NCBI RefSeq assembly: GCF_002207865.1
Contig: NZ_BDQM01000014.1
Span: 1 to 64,000, forward strand
Length of the DNA: 64,000 bases
Direction: 5' to 3'
Source of the DNA: Colwellia marinimaniae
Lineage (GTDB): Bacteria > Pseudomonadota > Gammaproteobacteria > Enterobacterales > Alteromonadaceae
Of the stretch, positions 7,388 through 16,876 are shown one piece after another (position 1 is the stretch's first letter; each line of letters opens with the position of its first letter). A program made the position numbers and the translations under genes. A model generated the notes under the pieces. It was not told the DNA's origin. It did no database searches and saw only the letters and a program-made list of their open reading frames with translations.

Positions 7388-9529
7388 TTAGCTAGCTTTA
7401 CCGGGTAATAATGAGATGAAAAAGCTCATTTCCAAGGCTTTTTCTCTTAAACTTTTAAAACGTCCTGATGCGCCGCCATGGCCCGCTTCCATATCAGTTT
7501 TAAATAACAATAAGTTATCATCGGTTTTCAGCTCTCGCATTTTTGCTACCCACTTCATCGGTTCAAAGTACTGCACTTGTGAGTCGTGCAGTCCGGTAGT
7601 AACCAGTATATTGGGGTAGTGTTGCGCACTGATATTATCAATGGGCGAATACGCTAAAATACTATGGTAAGCCTCTGCTTCATTCGGGTTGCCCCATTCG
7701 TCATATTCATTGGTGGTTAGCGGTATGGTTTCATCGAGCATAGTGGTTAACACATCTAAAAAGGGTACATGTGCACCAATGCCTAGATACAGCTCAGGTG
7801 CTTGGTTTACCACAGCGCCCATTAATAAACCGCCGGCGCTACCACCCGAGGCGAATATTTTATCTTTTGCGCCATAACCTTGGGCAACCAAGGCCTTAGT
7901 GACATCAATAAAGTCATTAAAGGTATTTTGTTTAAACTCTTTTTTTCCGGTTTCATACCATTCTCTACCTAACATTTCTGAGCCCCGAATATGGGCGATA
8001 ACGTAAACAAAACCTCGGTCGAGCAGACTTAATGTTTGACTGGAAAAGTCAGGGTCGATGGTAATGCCATACGCACCATAACCGTACTGTAAAAGCGGGT
8101 TAGTGCCATCCTTTTTAAACATATCGCTACGATAAACAAGGGATACCGGTACTTCAACACCATCACGGGCAGTAATAAATAACCGCTCTGATTGATAATC
8201 TTCTTTGTTAAATTCACCTAATACTTTTTGCTGTTTGAGCAGCGTGCGCTCACCCGTAGCTAAGTCAAATTCAAATAAAGAGCCGGGTGTGGTTAAGCTT
8301 GAATAATATAATCTTGCCGTAGTACTATTTGGCTCTGGGTTATCGCCAAGGCAAGCAAAATAACAGGGGTCGTCAAATGATAATGGATACTGATGGCCAG
8401 AATTTTTACCTCTTGTGGTGTGCACAATAAAACGAATTTGGCCATTTTCACGTTCGGTCACCACAATGAAGTTATGAAATAATTCAATGCCCTCAAGTAG
8501 CACCTCTTTTCTGTGTGGGATCACTTCTTGCCAGTTACTTATGTCATCAACTTTATCAACAGCGACTTTCATTAAGCGAAAGTTTTTAGCTTGATAGTTG
8601 CTGACAATATAAAAGTGTTCGCCCATTTTATCAGCGTGATATTCGTGTTGTTCTTGATAAGGCAGTAGCTCAATAAACTCGCCCTCAGGCTCATCGGCAC
8701 TAAGCGTTAAAGTATGCGTTGATTCAGTGGCATGTAAGCAAATATAAATTTGTGACTCATCTCTGCTTTTATCTAAACTCATATAAAAGCTGTGATCGTC
8801 TTCTTCATACACCAAAACATCATCAGCTTGTGGCGTACCCAGTTTATGGCGATAAACTTGTGTACCTAACAAGGTTTCTAGGTCTTTTTTTACATAAAAT
8901 ACCGTTTGATTGTCATTAGCCCAAACAATCTGTCCTTCCGTTGCAAGTAAAATATCGGTTAAATAAGCGTCTTGTGCGTCAGTTTCGTTGCTTAACTTGT
9001 TTAAGTCTTTAAAATTAATGGTGTAAATACGGCGGCTGTCAGTGTCTTCAGCTATTGTCATTATTTGATCATTAGGACTTATTGATATATCACCTAAGTC
9101 ATAAAACTCATGGTCTTTGGCTCGCGCATTAACATCTAACAACAGAGTTTTTTTGTCACCAGCAAAGCTGGTTGTGCGGAAATAATTTGAATACTCTTGT
9201 TCGCCATTAATTTCACTGTGATACCAATACTTACCATCTTTTGCCGGCACGGTATTATCGTCTTTTACGATACGTGCTTTAAGCTCTTCAAAAAGCTGTT
9301 CTTGTAACGGTTTTTGTTCAGCCAACATAGCATCAGCATAACTATTTTCATCCTTAAGGTGTGCCAATATCACTTCATCACTACGCTGGTCATCACGCAT
9401 CCAATAATAATTATCCACCCGCTGATGATCATGTATTGCCATTGTATGGGGGATTTTTTTAGCAAGTGGTGCGGTAATGTTTTGCTTTGGTTTTGGCTCT
9501 GATGAAGGTGAAAGTAAAGATGTTGGCAC
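7388..9529 (-). CDS. ptrB: Oligopeptidase B (S9A serine peptidase)
   Basis: Cytoplasmic serine peptidase that cleaves short peptides after basic residues. The 713-residue protein has an N-terminal seven-bladed propeller (starting after D-N-Y-Y-W-M-R-D-D) and a C-terminal alpha/beta hydrolase. The triad is Ser564 in G-G-S-A-G-G, Asp649 in G-L-H-D-S-Q-V-Q and His684 in G-H-G-G-A-S-G; the 85- and 35-residue spacings equal those of the E. coli enzyme. The N-terminus carries about 30 extra residues (Ser/Pro/Lys-rich) without signal-peptide character, so it is likely intracellular. It is monocistronic and ends at the hairpin at 7345. Confidence 0.92.
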   Translation of the reverse strand: MPTSLLSPSSEPKPKQNITAPLAKKIPHTMAIHDHQRVDNYYWMRDDQRSDEVILAHLKDENSYADAMLAEQKPLQEQLFEELKARIVKDDNTVPAKDGKYWYHSEINGEQEYSNYFRTTSFAGDKKTLLLDVNARAKDHEFYDLGDISISPNDQIMTIAEDTDSRRIYTINFKDLNKLSNETDAQDAYLTDILLATEGQIVWANDNQTVFYVKKDLETLLGTQVYRHKLGTPQADDVLVYEEDDHSFYMSLDKSRDESQIYICLHATESTHTLTLSADEPEGEFIELLPYQEQHEYHADKMGEHFYIVSNYQAKNFRLMKVAVDKVDDISNWQEVIPHRKEVLLEGIELFHNFIVVTERENGQIRFIVHTTRGKNSGHQYPLSFDDPCYFACLGDNPEPNSTTARLYYSSLTTPGSLFEFDLATGERTLLKQQKVLGEFNKEDYQSERLFITARDGVEVPVSLVYRSDMFKKDGTNPLLQYGYGAYGITIDPDFSSQTLSLLDRGFVYVIAHIRGSEMLGREWYETGKKEFKQNTFNDFIDVTKALVAQGYGAKDKIFASGGSAGGLLMGAVVNQAPELYLGIGAHVPFLDVLTTMLDETIPLTTNEYDEWGNPNEAEAYHSILAYSPIDNISAQHYPNILVTTGLHDSQVQYFEPMKWVAKMRELKTDDNLLLFKTDMEAGHGGASGRFKSLREKALEMSFFISLLPGKAS

Positions 9530-10138
9530 TAAGTGCTCCTAGGTAAATGAGGTGATATTTTATTAAAGCTATAACGGGATAAAAATCCCTATGATCAAGT
9601 TTATCGATATTTTATCAATTAAGTTAGTTAATTATTTAAAAATTAAGCATCAAGGTTGAACAAGGCTTGTTGTCACTTGACTACGTTCAGCTGACAACCT
9701 GTTATTGACCTGCACAATTGCAGGTTCTGCTTAGTACATCTGCCATTGAAAAGTTAAGATATAGTCGGCAATAGGGCTAGCGACAGCGAGTAAATAAAAT
9801 ACCACCGGGTCGTTAATAACGTACGGGTAGCTGTTAGCTTGGCTCCATGCCACTATATATTTTAGCCCACAACTACTTAATCCGTGCACGTGGCAATGGC
9901 GTTCAATCGAAGACCAGTAGATCAAACAGGAGAAACCCCCTTGTCTGTTCACATTCCTTTCCTTTATCATCGATTTTAGTCATTAATAAAACACATCTTG
10001 CCGGAATCTCGCTATTTACTGGCTTTTATTCCCTGTACAATGAGCTTTTAAGCATTCTGGTTAATACTAATTTACTTCCAGGTAAACTAGATGCCTTTTT
10101 GCATTGTCAGCTACCCCCTATAAGAGCTAAATAATTTA
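9530..10138. other. Long intergenic region with no supportable gene
   Basis: About 600 bases between the oligopeptidase start and a small plus-strand gene. It holds a short palindrome (ACCTGCacaattGCAGGT, about 9710) and two overlapping opposite-strand open frames (9731-9970 minus, 9847-10134 plus). Their products are rich in Cys, His and Tyr with no family resemblance, so I treat both as chance. The oligopeptidase promoter must lie near 9540-9650, an A/T-rich stretch. Confidence 0.4.
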
Positions 10139-10453
10139 ATGATACCTTATACCGATACCGCCGAATTAATTGTAACCTTAGAGTCAGAAATAAAAGCACT
10201 TAGCAATACCATTGCCACCTTAAAGCAAGAGCCGAAAAGCTTTAATGAACAAGTTATCTTTAAGTATATTGATACCGCTAGTACAGGTAAAACTAAAGAT
10301 TTTGTTAGATCATTAGGGGTGAAATCTGAGCGTGGTTCGCTATTTTCCTCGGGTGATGTCAGCAAGCTAATTAAAAGTGGTGCTGACGATATTTCACCAG
10401 AGTTACTGGTTATAGCGCGTGATGTCATGTATATGAAAAAGAAAAAACGCTAA
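10139..10453 (+). CDS. Small protein of unknown function
   Basis: A 104-residue soluble protein not recognised. Residues 8-32 form a likely helix (T-L-E-S-E-I-K-A-L-S-N-T-I). A middle part is Ser/Gly-rich (S-L-G-V-K-S-E-R-G-S-L-F-S-S-G-D-V) and the C-terminus is very basic (M-K-K-K-K-R). The charge pattern allows nucleic-acid binding, but no motif supports it. It lies directly before the secreted M28 peptidase gene (88 bases to its likely start), so the two may be cotranscribed. Start at the first ATG; no strong Shine-Dalgarno sequence. Confidence 0.55.
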   Translation: MIPYTDTAELIVTLESEIKALSNTIATLKQEPKSFNEQVIFKYIDTASTGKTKDFVRSLGVKSERGSLFSSGDVSKLIKSGADDISPELLVIARDVMYMKKKKR

Positions 10454-10540
10454 GCGGAGTTGCTCAACAACCGATTCAGCAATAAAATTAACAATCAAAT
10501 TTTGATGAACATTTACTCACCTACCGGTAGGCTTTACTCT

Positions 10541-11950
10541 ATGAATAATCGTTTTATCTCTGTGTTATCAGGGCTCTTTTTTGCTGCATTAAGCTTTAAT
10601 ATTAGCCAAGCTCATGCGCAATCAGATAACTTTTCTGTGCAACAATTAGCACAAGTTGAACAGATAAAGTTGCAGGCTTTAGAAAGTGACCTTGCTTGGC
10701 GTTTAGTTGAGTCGTTAACCACCGAAGTAGGCCCGAGAATGCCAGGTACCCCAGGAGATAAAGCTGCAGTTGCTTGGGCAGTAGCCAAGTTTAAAGCCAT
10801 GGGTTTTGACAAAGTATGGACAGAGCCGGCTACTTTTCCTAAATGGCTTCGCTACTCAGAGTCAGCCGCTATTGTTAGCCCAGCACCGCAAGCACTTCAT
10901 ATAACAGCGCTAGGTAATAGTATAAGTACACCTAAAGCCGGTATTCAAGCACAAGTCATTGAATTTCAATCCTTAGCCGAATTAGAAAATGCGCCGGACA
11001 ATGCGGCAAAAGGTAAAATTGTTTTTATAAATTATCGCATGAACCGTAATCGCGATGGCAATGGTTACGGCCCAGCGGTACAGGCACGTAGAGATGGCGC
11101 TGTTGTCGCAGCACAAAAAGGTGCTGTCGGTTATGTCATGCGCTCAGTAAGCACGGCTAATCACCGCTTTGCTCATACGGGTGGCAGTCATTATAAAGCA
11201 GGCGTTACCAAAATTGTTACTACTGCCATTTCAAATGCCGATGCTGATCAATTACATCGTTTAATTGCTTTAGATAAACCTGTTATTATCAATATTAAGG
11301 TACAAGCAAAATCGATGGGTGAGGGCACATCTTATAATGTTATTGCTGAATTTACTGGCAGTGAATACCCTGAACAGCATGTACTTATTGGTGGTCACTT
11401 AGACTCTTGGGATCTCGGCACAGGCGCATTAGATGATGGCGCCGGTGTTGCTATAACGATGGCTGCGGCAAAACTAGCCGTATCAAAAGGTAAACCTAAA
11501 CGCAGTATTCGTGTGGTATTGTTTGCCGCAGAAGAATTTGGCTTATGGGGCGCGAAAGCTTATGTTAAAGCGAATAAAGCAAGCCTAGCCAATATAGTTG
11601 CGGCAGCAGAGTCAGACTTTGGTGCCGGTAAAATATGGGCATTTGATGCCAATGTTCACGACAGTGTCTTGCCCTTGGTTAGTGATATTGCCGCTATGAT
11701 GAAATCTCTTGATGTTGAGTACCTCGCTAAAAACTCAGCACGTGGCGGTCCAGATTTAATCCCATTTCGCCCTTTTAACATTCCAGTCTTTCGTTTATCG
11801 CAAGACGGTAGCGACTACTTTGATTACCATCACACCGCTGATGATACGCTGGATAAAATAGATCCGGAAAAGTTACGTCAAAACGTGGCAGTTTATGCGG
11901 TATTTGCCTATATGGCAGCTAATGCTAAAACTCGCCTGATTGGTAAGTAG
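10541..11950 (+). CDS. Secreted M28-family metallopeptidase (carboxypeptidase Q-like)
   Basis: Exported zinc aminopeptidase/carboxypeptidase of family M28. From the ATG at 10541 it has 469 residues with a clear signal peptide (F-I-S-V-L-S-G-L-F-F-A-A-L-S-F, cleavage after A-H-A). An upstream in-frame TTG at 10460 would put 27 polar residues in front, so I reject it. Zinc ligands are visible in G-G-H-L-D-S-W-D, G-A-L-D-D-G-A-G, A-E-E-F-G, E-S-D-F-G and the C-terminal Y-H-H-T-A-D-D-T. A PA-like inserted domain occupies about residues 120-250. The layout is that of carboxypeptidase Q/plasma glutamate carboxypeptidase relatives. It fits the protein-degrading theme of this region. Confidence 0.88.
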   Translation: MNNRFISVLSGLFFAALSFNISQAHAQSDNFSVQQLAQVEQIKLQALESDLAWRLVESLTTEVGPRMPGTPGDKAAVAWAVAKFKAMGFDKVWTEPATFPKWLRYSESAAIVSPAPQALHITALGNSISTPKAGIQAQVIEFQSLAELENAPDNAAKGKIVFINYRMNRNRDGNGYGPAVQARRDGAVVAAQKGAVGYVMRSVSTANHRFAHTGGSHYKAGVTKIVTTAISNADADQLHRLIALDKPVIINIKVQAKSMGEGTSYNVIAEFTGSEYPEQHVLIGGHLDSWDLGTGALDDGAGVAITMAAAKLAVSKGKPKRSIRVVLFAAEEFGLWGAKAYVKANKASLANIVAAAESDFGAGKIWAFDANVHDSVLPLVSDIAAMMKSLDVEYLAKNSARGGPDLIPFRPFNIPVFRLSQDGSDYFDYHHTADDTLDKIDPEKLRQNVAVYAVFAYMAANAKTRLIGK

Positions 11951-11996
11951 CTAGGCTCAATATAAAAAGTATGCCACCAAGGTTACTTAGATTATT

Positions 11997-12029
11997 GAAA
12001 AGCACAGGGTAATTATTCTGTGCTTTTTT
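11997..12029 (+). terminator. Rho-independent terminator after the M28 peptidase gene
   Basis: Stem AAAAGCACAG / CTGTGCTTTT with a 10-nt loop and a continuing T-run, 47 bases after the stop codon. Confidence 0.85.
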
Positions 12030-12273
12030 GTTTCTGTTTATTACTAGCTTGATTGTCAGTGACGGGCATAATTAAAAAACACGGTGCTCAATTATAAGAA
12101 TCATCGTTATGTCGGCTGTTTGGCGATAAATAACTAGTTTGTGTAAGCCTAATCGCAACAGGAAATAACCAGTAACTTGGCAAGCGAGTTCGGTTCCGCT
12201 CGGTTTTATCTGTTATTCTATGCCCAGTTCATCTTTATTGTCTTTTAATCCCAGTTAAGGTCCTTATATCTAT

Positions 12274-12546
12274 ATGAATCAAAATGTTATGCCGACATTT
12301 GTCGGTGTTTTTACCAGTTTATTTGCCATTTGGGCGTTACATACTTTTTTAATCGTTGATGATTGTTTAGATAATGGCGGCTCGTTTGATTACGCTACCG
12401 CTAAATGCTTACTTGAAAATGGTCAAACATATGAGTCAACTCTCGCAACTATAGCCGTTGTACTTTATTTTGTTGTTGGCTTTGTCGTGTCATTCTTAGT
12501 TTCAAACTTGATAAGAAAGGTTTTTAAAATCAAAGCTAAATCATAG
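12274..12546 (+). CDS. Small two-helix membrane protein
   Basis: A 90-residue inner-membrane protein with two hydrophobic segments (about residues 8-26 and 58-80) separated by a short loop with two cysteines (D-D-C-L-D-N and A-K-C-L-L). A periplasmic disulfide is conceivable. The C-terminal tail is basic (R-K-V-F-K-I-K-A-K-S), suggesting that end is cytoplasmic. No family recognised. The interval 12030-12273 before it holds nothing else clear. Directly downstream lies a broken kinase gene. Confidence 0.6.
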   Translation: MNQNVMPTFVGVFTSLFAIWALHTFLIVDDCLDNGGSFDYATAKCLLENGQTYESTLATIAVVLYFVVGFVVSFLVSNLIRKVFKIKAKS

Positions 12547-12574
12547 TGAAATGGAATATTATTAAGGCAACTAG

Positions 12575-12733
12575 ATGCAACGTATCGTCGTTATTGGTGC
12601 TAGTTGTAGTGGTAAGTCGACTTTTTCACAGCAGTTAGCGAGTACAATTGATCTTGAATACATCGAGTTAGAGCAATTACATTGCTTACCCAATTGGCAA
12701 GAGCGAGCTGACGAATATTTAAATAAGATATAG
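12575..12733 (+). pseudogene. Truncated P-loop kinase (AAA/adenylate-kinase-like) remnant
   Basis: A 52-codon frame begins M-Q-R-I-V-V-I-G-A-S-C-S-G-K-S-T, a perfect Walker A loop, and continues with I-E-L-E-Q-L-H-C-L-P-N-W-Q-E-R. That is the standard start of the 160-180-residue DNA topology modulation / FlaR-like nucleotide kinase family. It stops at TAG (12731) after only the first third. The following 165 bases show no recognisable remainder in any frame, so the rest is deleted rather than frameshifted. AAGG lies upstream of the ATG. Confidence 0.75.
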
Positions 12734-12900
12734 ATATAGATAAAACGTAGCTTATGACAATGAATGAACGCTAGCGATAGAAAGAGACCCTAGTACATAA
12801 CTAGACACTTGCTTACCAAGTCAGCCAACTTTTACAAAAGAAAATGAATGTTTGTCGGGTCTATTAAGCTATAGCCTTTTATTTAGTTCAGGAATGCCCC

Positions 12901-13410
12901 TTGCTACGCAGTTTTGCTATTCAAGCCATTATTTTTTTAGTGGCCTTTCAACTCATTTCTTTTTTACGAGAAACCAGTATGTTGGCGACAGATACGCCGC
13001 TAAGCGAAGTGGTCAGCTCTAATCAAAGTATCAATATTGATAAGGTACCGACTTTGATGGGCGAGACAGTGTCATTAAATGCTCAAGGCAAGACCACCAT
13101 TTTGTATTTCTTTGCGCCTTGGTGTCAGGTCTGCCATGCCAGCATAGGTAATTTGCAAGCCTTGTATGAAAAGAATGAGCAGCTTGATGTTATCGCTATT
13201 GCCATGGACTTTACCAGTCATAAAGAAGTCATGGCATTTACTAGCAAACATCACTTAACTTTCCCTATTGCTTTAGGTAATGAAGCGATAAAACAAACTT
13301 TTGAAATCAGCGGATATCCCAGTTATTACGTTTTAAGTGAAGAAAATGTGATTATTGCTAAATCTATGGGATATTCTTCAGAGTTAGGGCTTTATTTACG
13401 TTCATTGTAA
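12901..13410 (+). CDS. Membrane-anchored thioredoxin-like protein (TlpA/ResA type)
   Basis: A 169-residue thiol-disulfide protein facing the periplasm. Residues 1-22 form a hydrophobic anchor. The thioredoxin fold carries W-C-Q-V-C near residues 77-81 (active-site C-x-x-C) and the cis-proline loop G-Y-P-S-Y-Y near residue 141. It most likely reduces or exchanges disulfides of exported proteins, as TlpA, ResA or ScsD-like proteins do; the partner is unknown. It starts with TTG at 12901, chosen because AGGAA lies about 8 bases upstream and because the next ATG (12979) would remove the anchor. No dsbD-like gene is adjacent. Confidence 0.8.
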   Translation: MLRSFAIQAIIFLVAFQLISFLRETSMLATDTPLSEVVSSNQSINIDKVPTLMGETVSLNAQGKTTILYFFAPWCQVCHASIGNLQALYEKNEQLDVIAIAMDFTSHKEVMAFTSKHHLTFPIALGNEAIKQTFEISGYPSYYVLSEENVIIAKSMGYSSELGLYLRSL

Positions 13411-13538
13411 AATATTTTAGCGGAATCTATATAGTGATCTGCTAGCCGTTTGTGTACACTGTGTAACTCAATTATTCATTGGCGCTATACCGTGTAAATG
13501 CCGTATAAATAAGCCAAGCAAATTAAGAAATAATTATT

Positions 13539-14687
13539 ATGCAAATTACTGACAATTTCGACAGCGGTAACATCCGCGTTATTGATGCATCTGATGCCAG
13601 CAATATTCAACTAGAAATAAAAAAAGACAACCAATCTGATTTTTACCAATGGTTCCACTTTAAACTGCAAACTGACTTAAATGCTAATGGCGAACGTCAA
13701 GAGCATGTCATGCATTTAAACAATGCTGGTAAATCTGCTTATACAGAAGGCTGGGAAGATTATCAAGCGGTTGCCTCTTATGACCGTGAACATTGGTTTC
13801 GTGTACCAACGCAATATGATGGTGAAAAACTTACTATCACTTTAACGCCTGAATATGACTCAGTATATTTCGCTTATTTTGCACCCTATAGTTATGAACG
13901 CCACCAAGACTTGGTTCATAACGCGCAAATGCACCTTGATTGTCAGTTACAAGTGCTCGGACAAACCCTTGATGGTCGTGACATGACCTTATTAAAAATC
14001 GGTGAAGAGGGTGAGGGCAAACGTAAGATTTGGATCACTGCTCGTCAACATCCTGGTGAAACCATGGCTGAATGGTTTGTCGAAGGCATGTTAGAGCGTT
14101 TACTTGATGAAGATGACGGTGTTGGTCGTGCTTTATTAAACAAAACCGTATTCTATATTGTGCCTAATATGAATCCAGATGGCAGTGTCCGTGGTAATTT
14201 ACGAACCAATGCTTGTGGCGCCAATCTTAACCGTGAATGGTTAGAGCCAACCATGGAACGCAGCCCAGAAGTTTTCCTCGTTCGTAAAAAGATGCTTGAA
14301 GTCGGTGTTGATATGTTCTTAGACGTTCATGGTGATGAAGCCCTACCAGTAAACTTTGTTGCTGGCTGTGAAGGTGTTGTTAATTACGATGCCCGCCATA
14401 AAGCACTTGAAGATAAATTTAAAAAATTCATGGTAGCTCTCACGCCAGAGTTCCAAGATGAGCGCGGTTATGATAAAGATGAACCAGGTAAAGCATTACC
14501 AACGGTAGGCACTAACTGGGTTGGTAATCAATTTAAGTGTTTAGCTTATACCATTGAAATGCCATTTAAAGATAATGACCTGTTACCTGATTACAGCGTC
14601 GGTTGGTCTGATGAACGCAGTAGTTTGTTAGGACGAGACTTCTTAACAGGCGTGTACCACATGGTAGACGATTTACGCGAGTCATAG
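13539..14687 (+). CDS. M14-type cytosolic zinc carboxypeptidase
   Basis: A 382-residue metallocarboxypeptidase of the cytosolic carboxypeptidase-like branch of M14. An N-terminal beta-sandwich domain (about residues 1-120, with W-F-H-F and Y-F-A-Y-F-A-P-Y-S-Y) precedes the catalytic domain. Zinc ligands are H-P-G-E near residue 171 and the His in D-V-H-G-D-E. Substrate-binding residues lie in N-P-D-G-S-V-R-G-N and N-L-N-R-E-W, and the catalytic Glu is in T-I-E-M-P-F. Bacterial members remove C-terminal residues from peptides; the substrate is not evident. There is no signal peptide. It is followed by an amino-acid symporter, consistent with peptide catabolism. Confidence 0.88.
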   Translation: MQITDNFDSGNIRVIDASDASNIQLEIKKDNQSDFYQWFHFKLQTDLNANGERQEHVMHLNNAGKSAYTEGWEDYQAVASYDREHWFRVPTQYDGEKLTITLTPEYDSVYFAYFAPYSYERHQDLVHNAQMHLDCQLQVLGQTLDGRDMTLLKIGEEGEGKRKIWITARQHPGETMAEWFVEGMLERLLDEDDGVGRALLNKTVFYIVPNMNPDGSVRGNLRTNACGANLNREWLEPTMERSPEVFLVRKKMLEVGVDMFLDVHGDEALPVNFVAGCEGVVNYDARHKALEDKFKKFMVALTPEFQDERGYDKDEPGKALPTVGTNWVGNQFKCLAYTIEMPFKDNDLLPDYSVGWSDERSSLLGRDFLTGVYHMVDDLRES

Positions 14688-14819
14688 ACAGTTATCTTAT
14701 TGCTGTATAGCCCAATTAATGCGTTAAATGTACTCATTGACATGCGTCAACTCCGTGCATTTTCCTGCTAATGGAACTTTACAGCTTTAAGCTAAACGCT
14801 ATTTAAAAGTTTACTATAA

Positions 14820-14863
14820 AAACAAAAACAAAAACAAAAACGATAACAAAAATAAAAACAGTA
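14820..14863 (+). repeat. A-rich hexamer repeat before the symporter gene
   Basis: A run of AAAAAC-type hexamers forms a low-complexity A-rich leader ending at the ribosome-binding sequence TAGGAG of the next gene. It may keep the translation start unstructured and is prone to length variation. Confidence 0.6.
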
Positions 14864-14873
14864 GGAGTTAACT

Positions 14874-16433
14874 GTGCAAGATCTTGTCAATAGTATCAAT
14901 GCCATCATTTGGAGCCCAGCGCTTATATACTTGTGTTTAGGTACAGGTTTATTTTTCTCAATAATCACCCGTTTTGTCCAAGTACGTCAATTTAAAGAAA
15001 TGATTCGCTTATTGCTTTCGGGTAAAAGCTCAGAGAAGGGCATTTCATCATTTCAAGCGCTATCCGTGTCGTTATCGGGTCGTGTTGGTACCGGTAATAT
15101 TGCCGGTGTTGCCGCTGCCATTGGTTTTGGTGGTCCGGGTGCTGTTTTTTGGATGTGGGTAGTCGCCTTTTTTGGCGCCGCCACCGCTTACATTGAATCA
15201 ACCAACGCACAAATTTATAAAGAAGAAGAAGACGGGGTCTACCGTGGTGGTCCGGCCTATTATATTGAAAAAGCCATGGGACAAAAATGGTATGCGTGGA
15301 TATTTGCTATTTCAACTATCGTCGCCTGTGGGGTGTTATTACCCGTAGTTCAATCTAATGGTATTGGTGATGCCTTGGTTAATGTCTTTGGTACCGGCGG
15401 TACCGTACCTTCATTTTTAGGTGATATTGCCTTAACTAAAGTTTATGCCGCGACCTTTATTGTGTTAATCCTAGGTTTTATCATTTTTGGTGGTGTAAAA
15501 CGCATCGCCAACTTTACTCAAATTGTTGTGCCATTTATGGCGTTAGCTTATATCATTATTGCTTGTGTTGTTATTGGTATGCACATTGATATTTTACCGA
15601 GTATTTTTATGTCAATCATCACGGATGCTTTCACACCTATGGCGGGTTTTGGTGCTGCAATTGGTTGGGGCGTTAAACGTGGTGTTTATTCCAATGAAGC
15701 AGGTCAGGGCACAGGTCCACATGCTGCGGCGGCGGCCGAGGTTGAACATCCGGCACAACAAGGTTTAGTACAAGCATTTTCGGTTTATATTGACACCTTA
15801 TTTGTTTGTTCGGCAACCGCTTTTATGATTTTAATTACTCAGTCTTATAATGTAATGACCCCTGCAGAAATATATAATCTGATGCCTGAAGGTAGTAGTC
15901 CTTTTATCGTGCAACATCTTGCCGCCGATATAGTGATTAGCGGCCCAGCATTTACTCAGATTGCAGTGGATAGTGTGTTAACCGGCTTCGGCAAACCTTT
16001 TATTGCCATTGCGTTATTTTTCTTTGCTTTTACCACCATATTGGCTTATTACTTTATTGCCGAAAACAATGTTTCTTACATCAACAGAACCATTAAAATA
16101 CCGGCCTTACGGTTTGTATTAAAAATTATTCTTATGTCAGCCGTTTTTTACGGCACAGTAGCTCAGCCAAGTGCGGCTTGGGGCATGGGTGATATTGGTG
16201 TTGGTTTGATGGCTTGGCTTAATATTATTGGTATTCTTATTATCTTCTTTATGGCAAAACCGGCGATAAAGGCGTTAAAGGATTACGAAGCACAACAAAA
16301 AGCCGGTGTTAAAAACTATACTTTTGATCCAAAAAAGTTAGGTATTACTAATGCTACTTTTTGGGAAGAGCGTATTGCTAAAGCGCAAAGTGAAAGCAAG
16401 TCGCAAGTCTCAAACAAAGACAGTGAAAGTTAA
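14874..16433 (+). CDS. Sodium:alanine (AGCS family) amino-acid symporter
   Basis: An inner-membrane sodium-coupled uptake carrier for alanine, glycine or similar amino acids (AGCS family, AgcS/AlsT type). The 519-residue protein has about 10-11 hydrophobic segments and the family signatures near the N-terminus (F-Q-A-L-S-V-S-L-S-G-R-V-G-T-G-N-I-A-G-V-A). It also has the central G-V-K-R-G-V-Y-S-N-E-A-G-Q-G-T family motif. In the first motif the usual S-A in L-S-A-R/T-V-G is S-G. It starts with GTG at 14874, with TAGGAG 6 bases upstream. It ends at a strong terminator at 16475 and sits with peptidase genes. Confidence 0.9.
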   Translation: MQDLVNSINAIIWSPALIYLCLGTGLFFSIITRFVQVRQFKEMIRLLLSGKSSEKGISSFQALSVSLSGRVGTGNIAGVAAAIGFGGPGAVFWMWVVAFFGAATAYIESTNAQIYKEEEDGVYRGGPAYYIEKAMGQKWYAWIFAISTIVACGVLLPVVQSNGIGDALVNVFGTGGTVPSFLGDIALTKVYAATFIVLILGFIIFGGVKRIANFTQIVVPFMALAYIIIACVVIGMHIDILPSIFMSIITDAFTPMAGFGAAIGWGVKRGVYSNEAGQGTGPHAAAAAEVEHPAQQGLVQAFSVYIDTLFVCSATAFMILITQSYNVMTPAEIYNLMPEGSSPFIVQHLAADIVISGPAFTQIAVDSVLTGFGKPFIAIALFFFAFTTILAYYFIAENNVSYINRTIKIPALRFVLKIILMSAVFYGTVAQPSAAWGMGDIGVGLMAWLNIIGILIIFFMAKPAIKALKDYEAQQKAGVKNYTFDPKKLGITNATFWEERIAKAQSESKSQVSNKDSES

Positions 16434-16474
16434 CCGGGCTGAATTGAGCTGAGTAAGCTCCATTGGTTCTAAAG

Positions 16475-16505
16475 AAAAAGCCGCTCATCGTTGAGCGGCT
16501 TTTTT
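16475..16505 (+). terminator. Rho-independent terminator after the symporter gene
   Basis: Stem AAAAAGCCGCTCA / TGAGCGGCTTTTT with a 4-nt loop and a T-run, 41 bases after the stop. Confidence 0.93.
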
Positions 16506-16643
16506 ATTGTTTTCGACTGTATTGACTTTAGGCGTTATTCCCGTGGTTTATGCGGTATTGTTTGCTATCAAAATGCCAATAGCAACTACGACGAGTTAAC
16601 ACTGTGCTATTCGAGGTATTAGTCGAACAGCCCTGCGCTAAAA

Positions 16644-16678
16644 TAGGGATTATTGTTCAGACACTTGCATAATCCCTA
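16644..16678. promoter_or_regulatory. Hairpin in the intergenic region before the zinc-ribbon gene
   Basis: A 10-bp inverted repeat (TAGGGATTAT / ATAATCCCTA) with a 15-nt loop and no T-tract. The interval 16506-16876 has no other feature I can support. Confidence 0.35.
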
Positions 16679-16876
16679 GCTAATTTACTCTGCTAGTAAA
16701 CGCTCAAATTTTAATTAATAATACTCTGACTCAGAACTCAAGGCTTTTGTGTATCTGCCTAGTGAAATAGCACAACAGGTCAGGTATACTAAGCAAAATC
16801 CAAGCGAATTTCTGGTAAAGGTCTTTTCACAAGGCACTCGCTGGTTATCATTTTTATATATTGCATGAGTAGTTAA

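Noticed and set aside
9731..10134. Two overlapping opposite-strand open frames (79 and 95 codons)
   Set aside because: Composition is Cys/His/Tyr-rich without domain patterns, starts lack ribosome-binding sites and the frames overlap each other; likely chance frames in a gene-free region.
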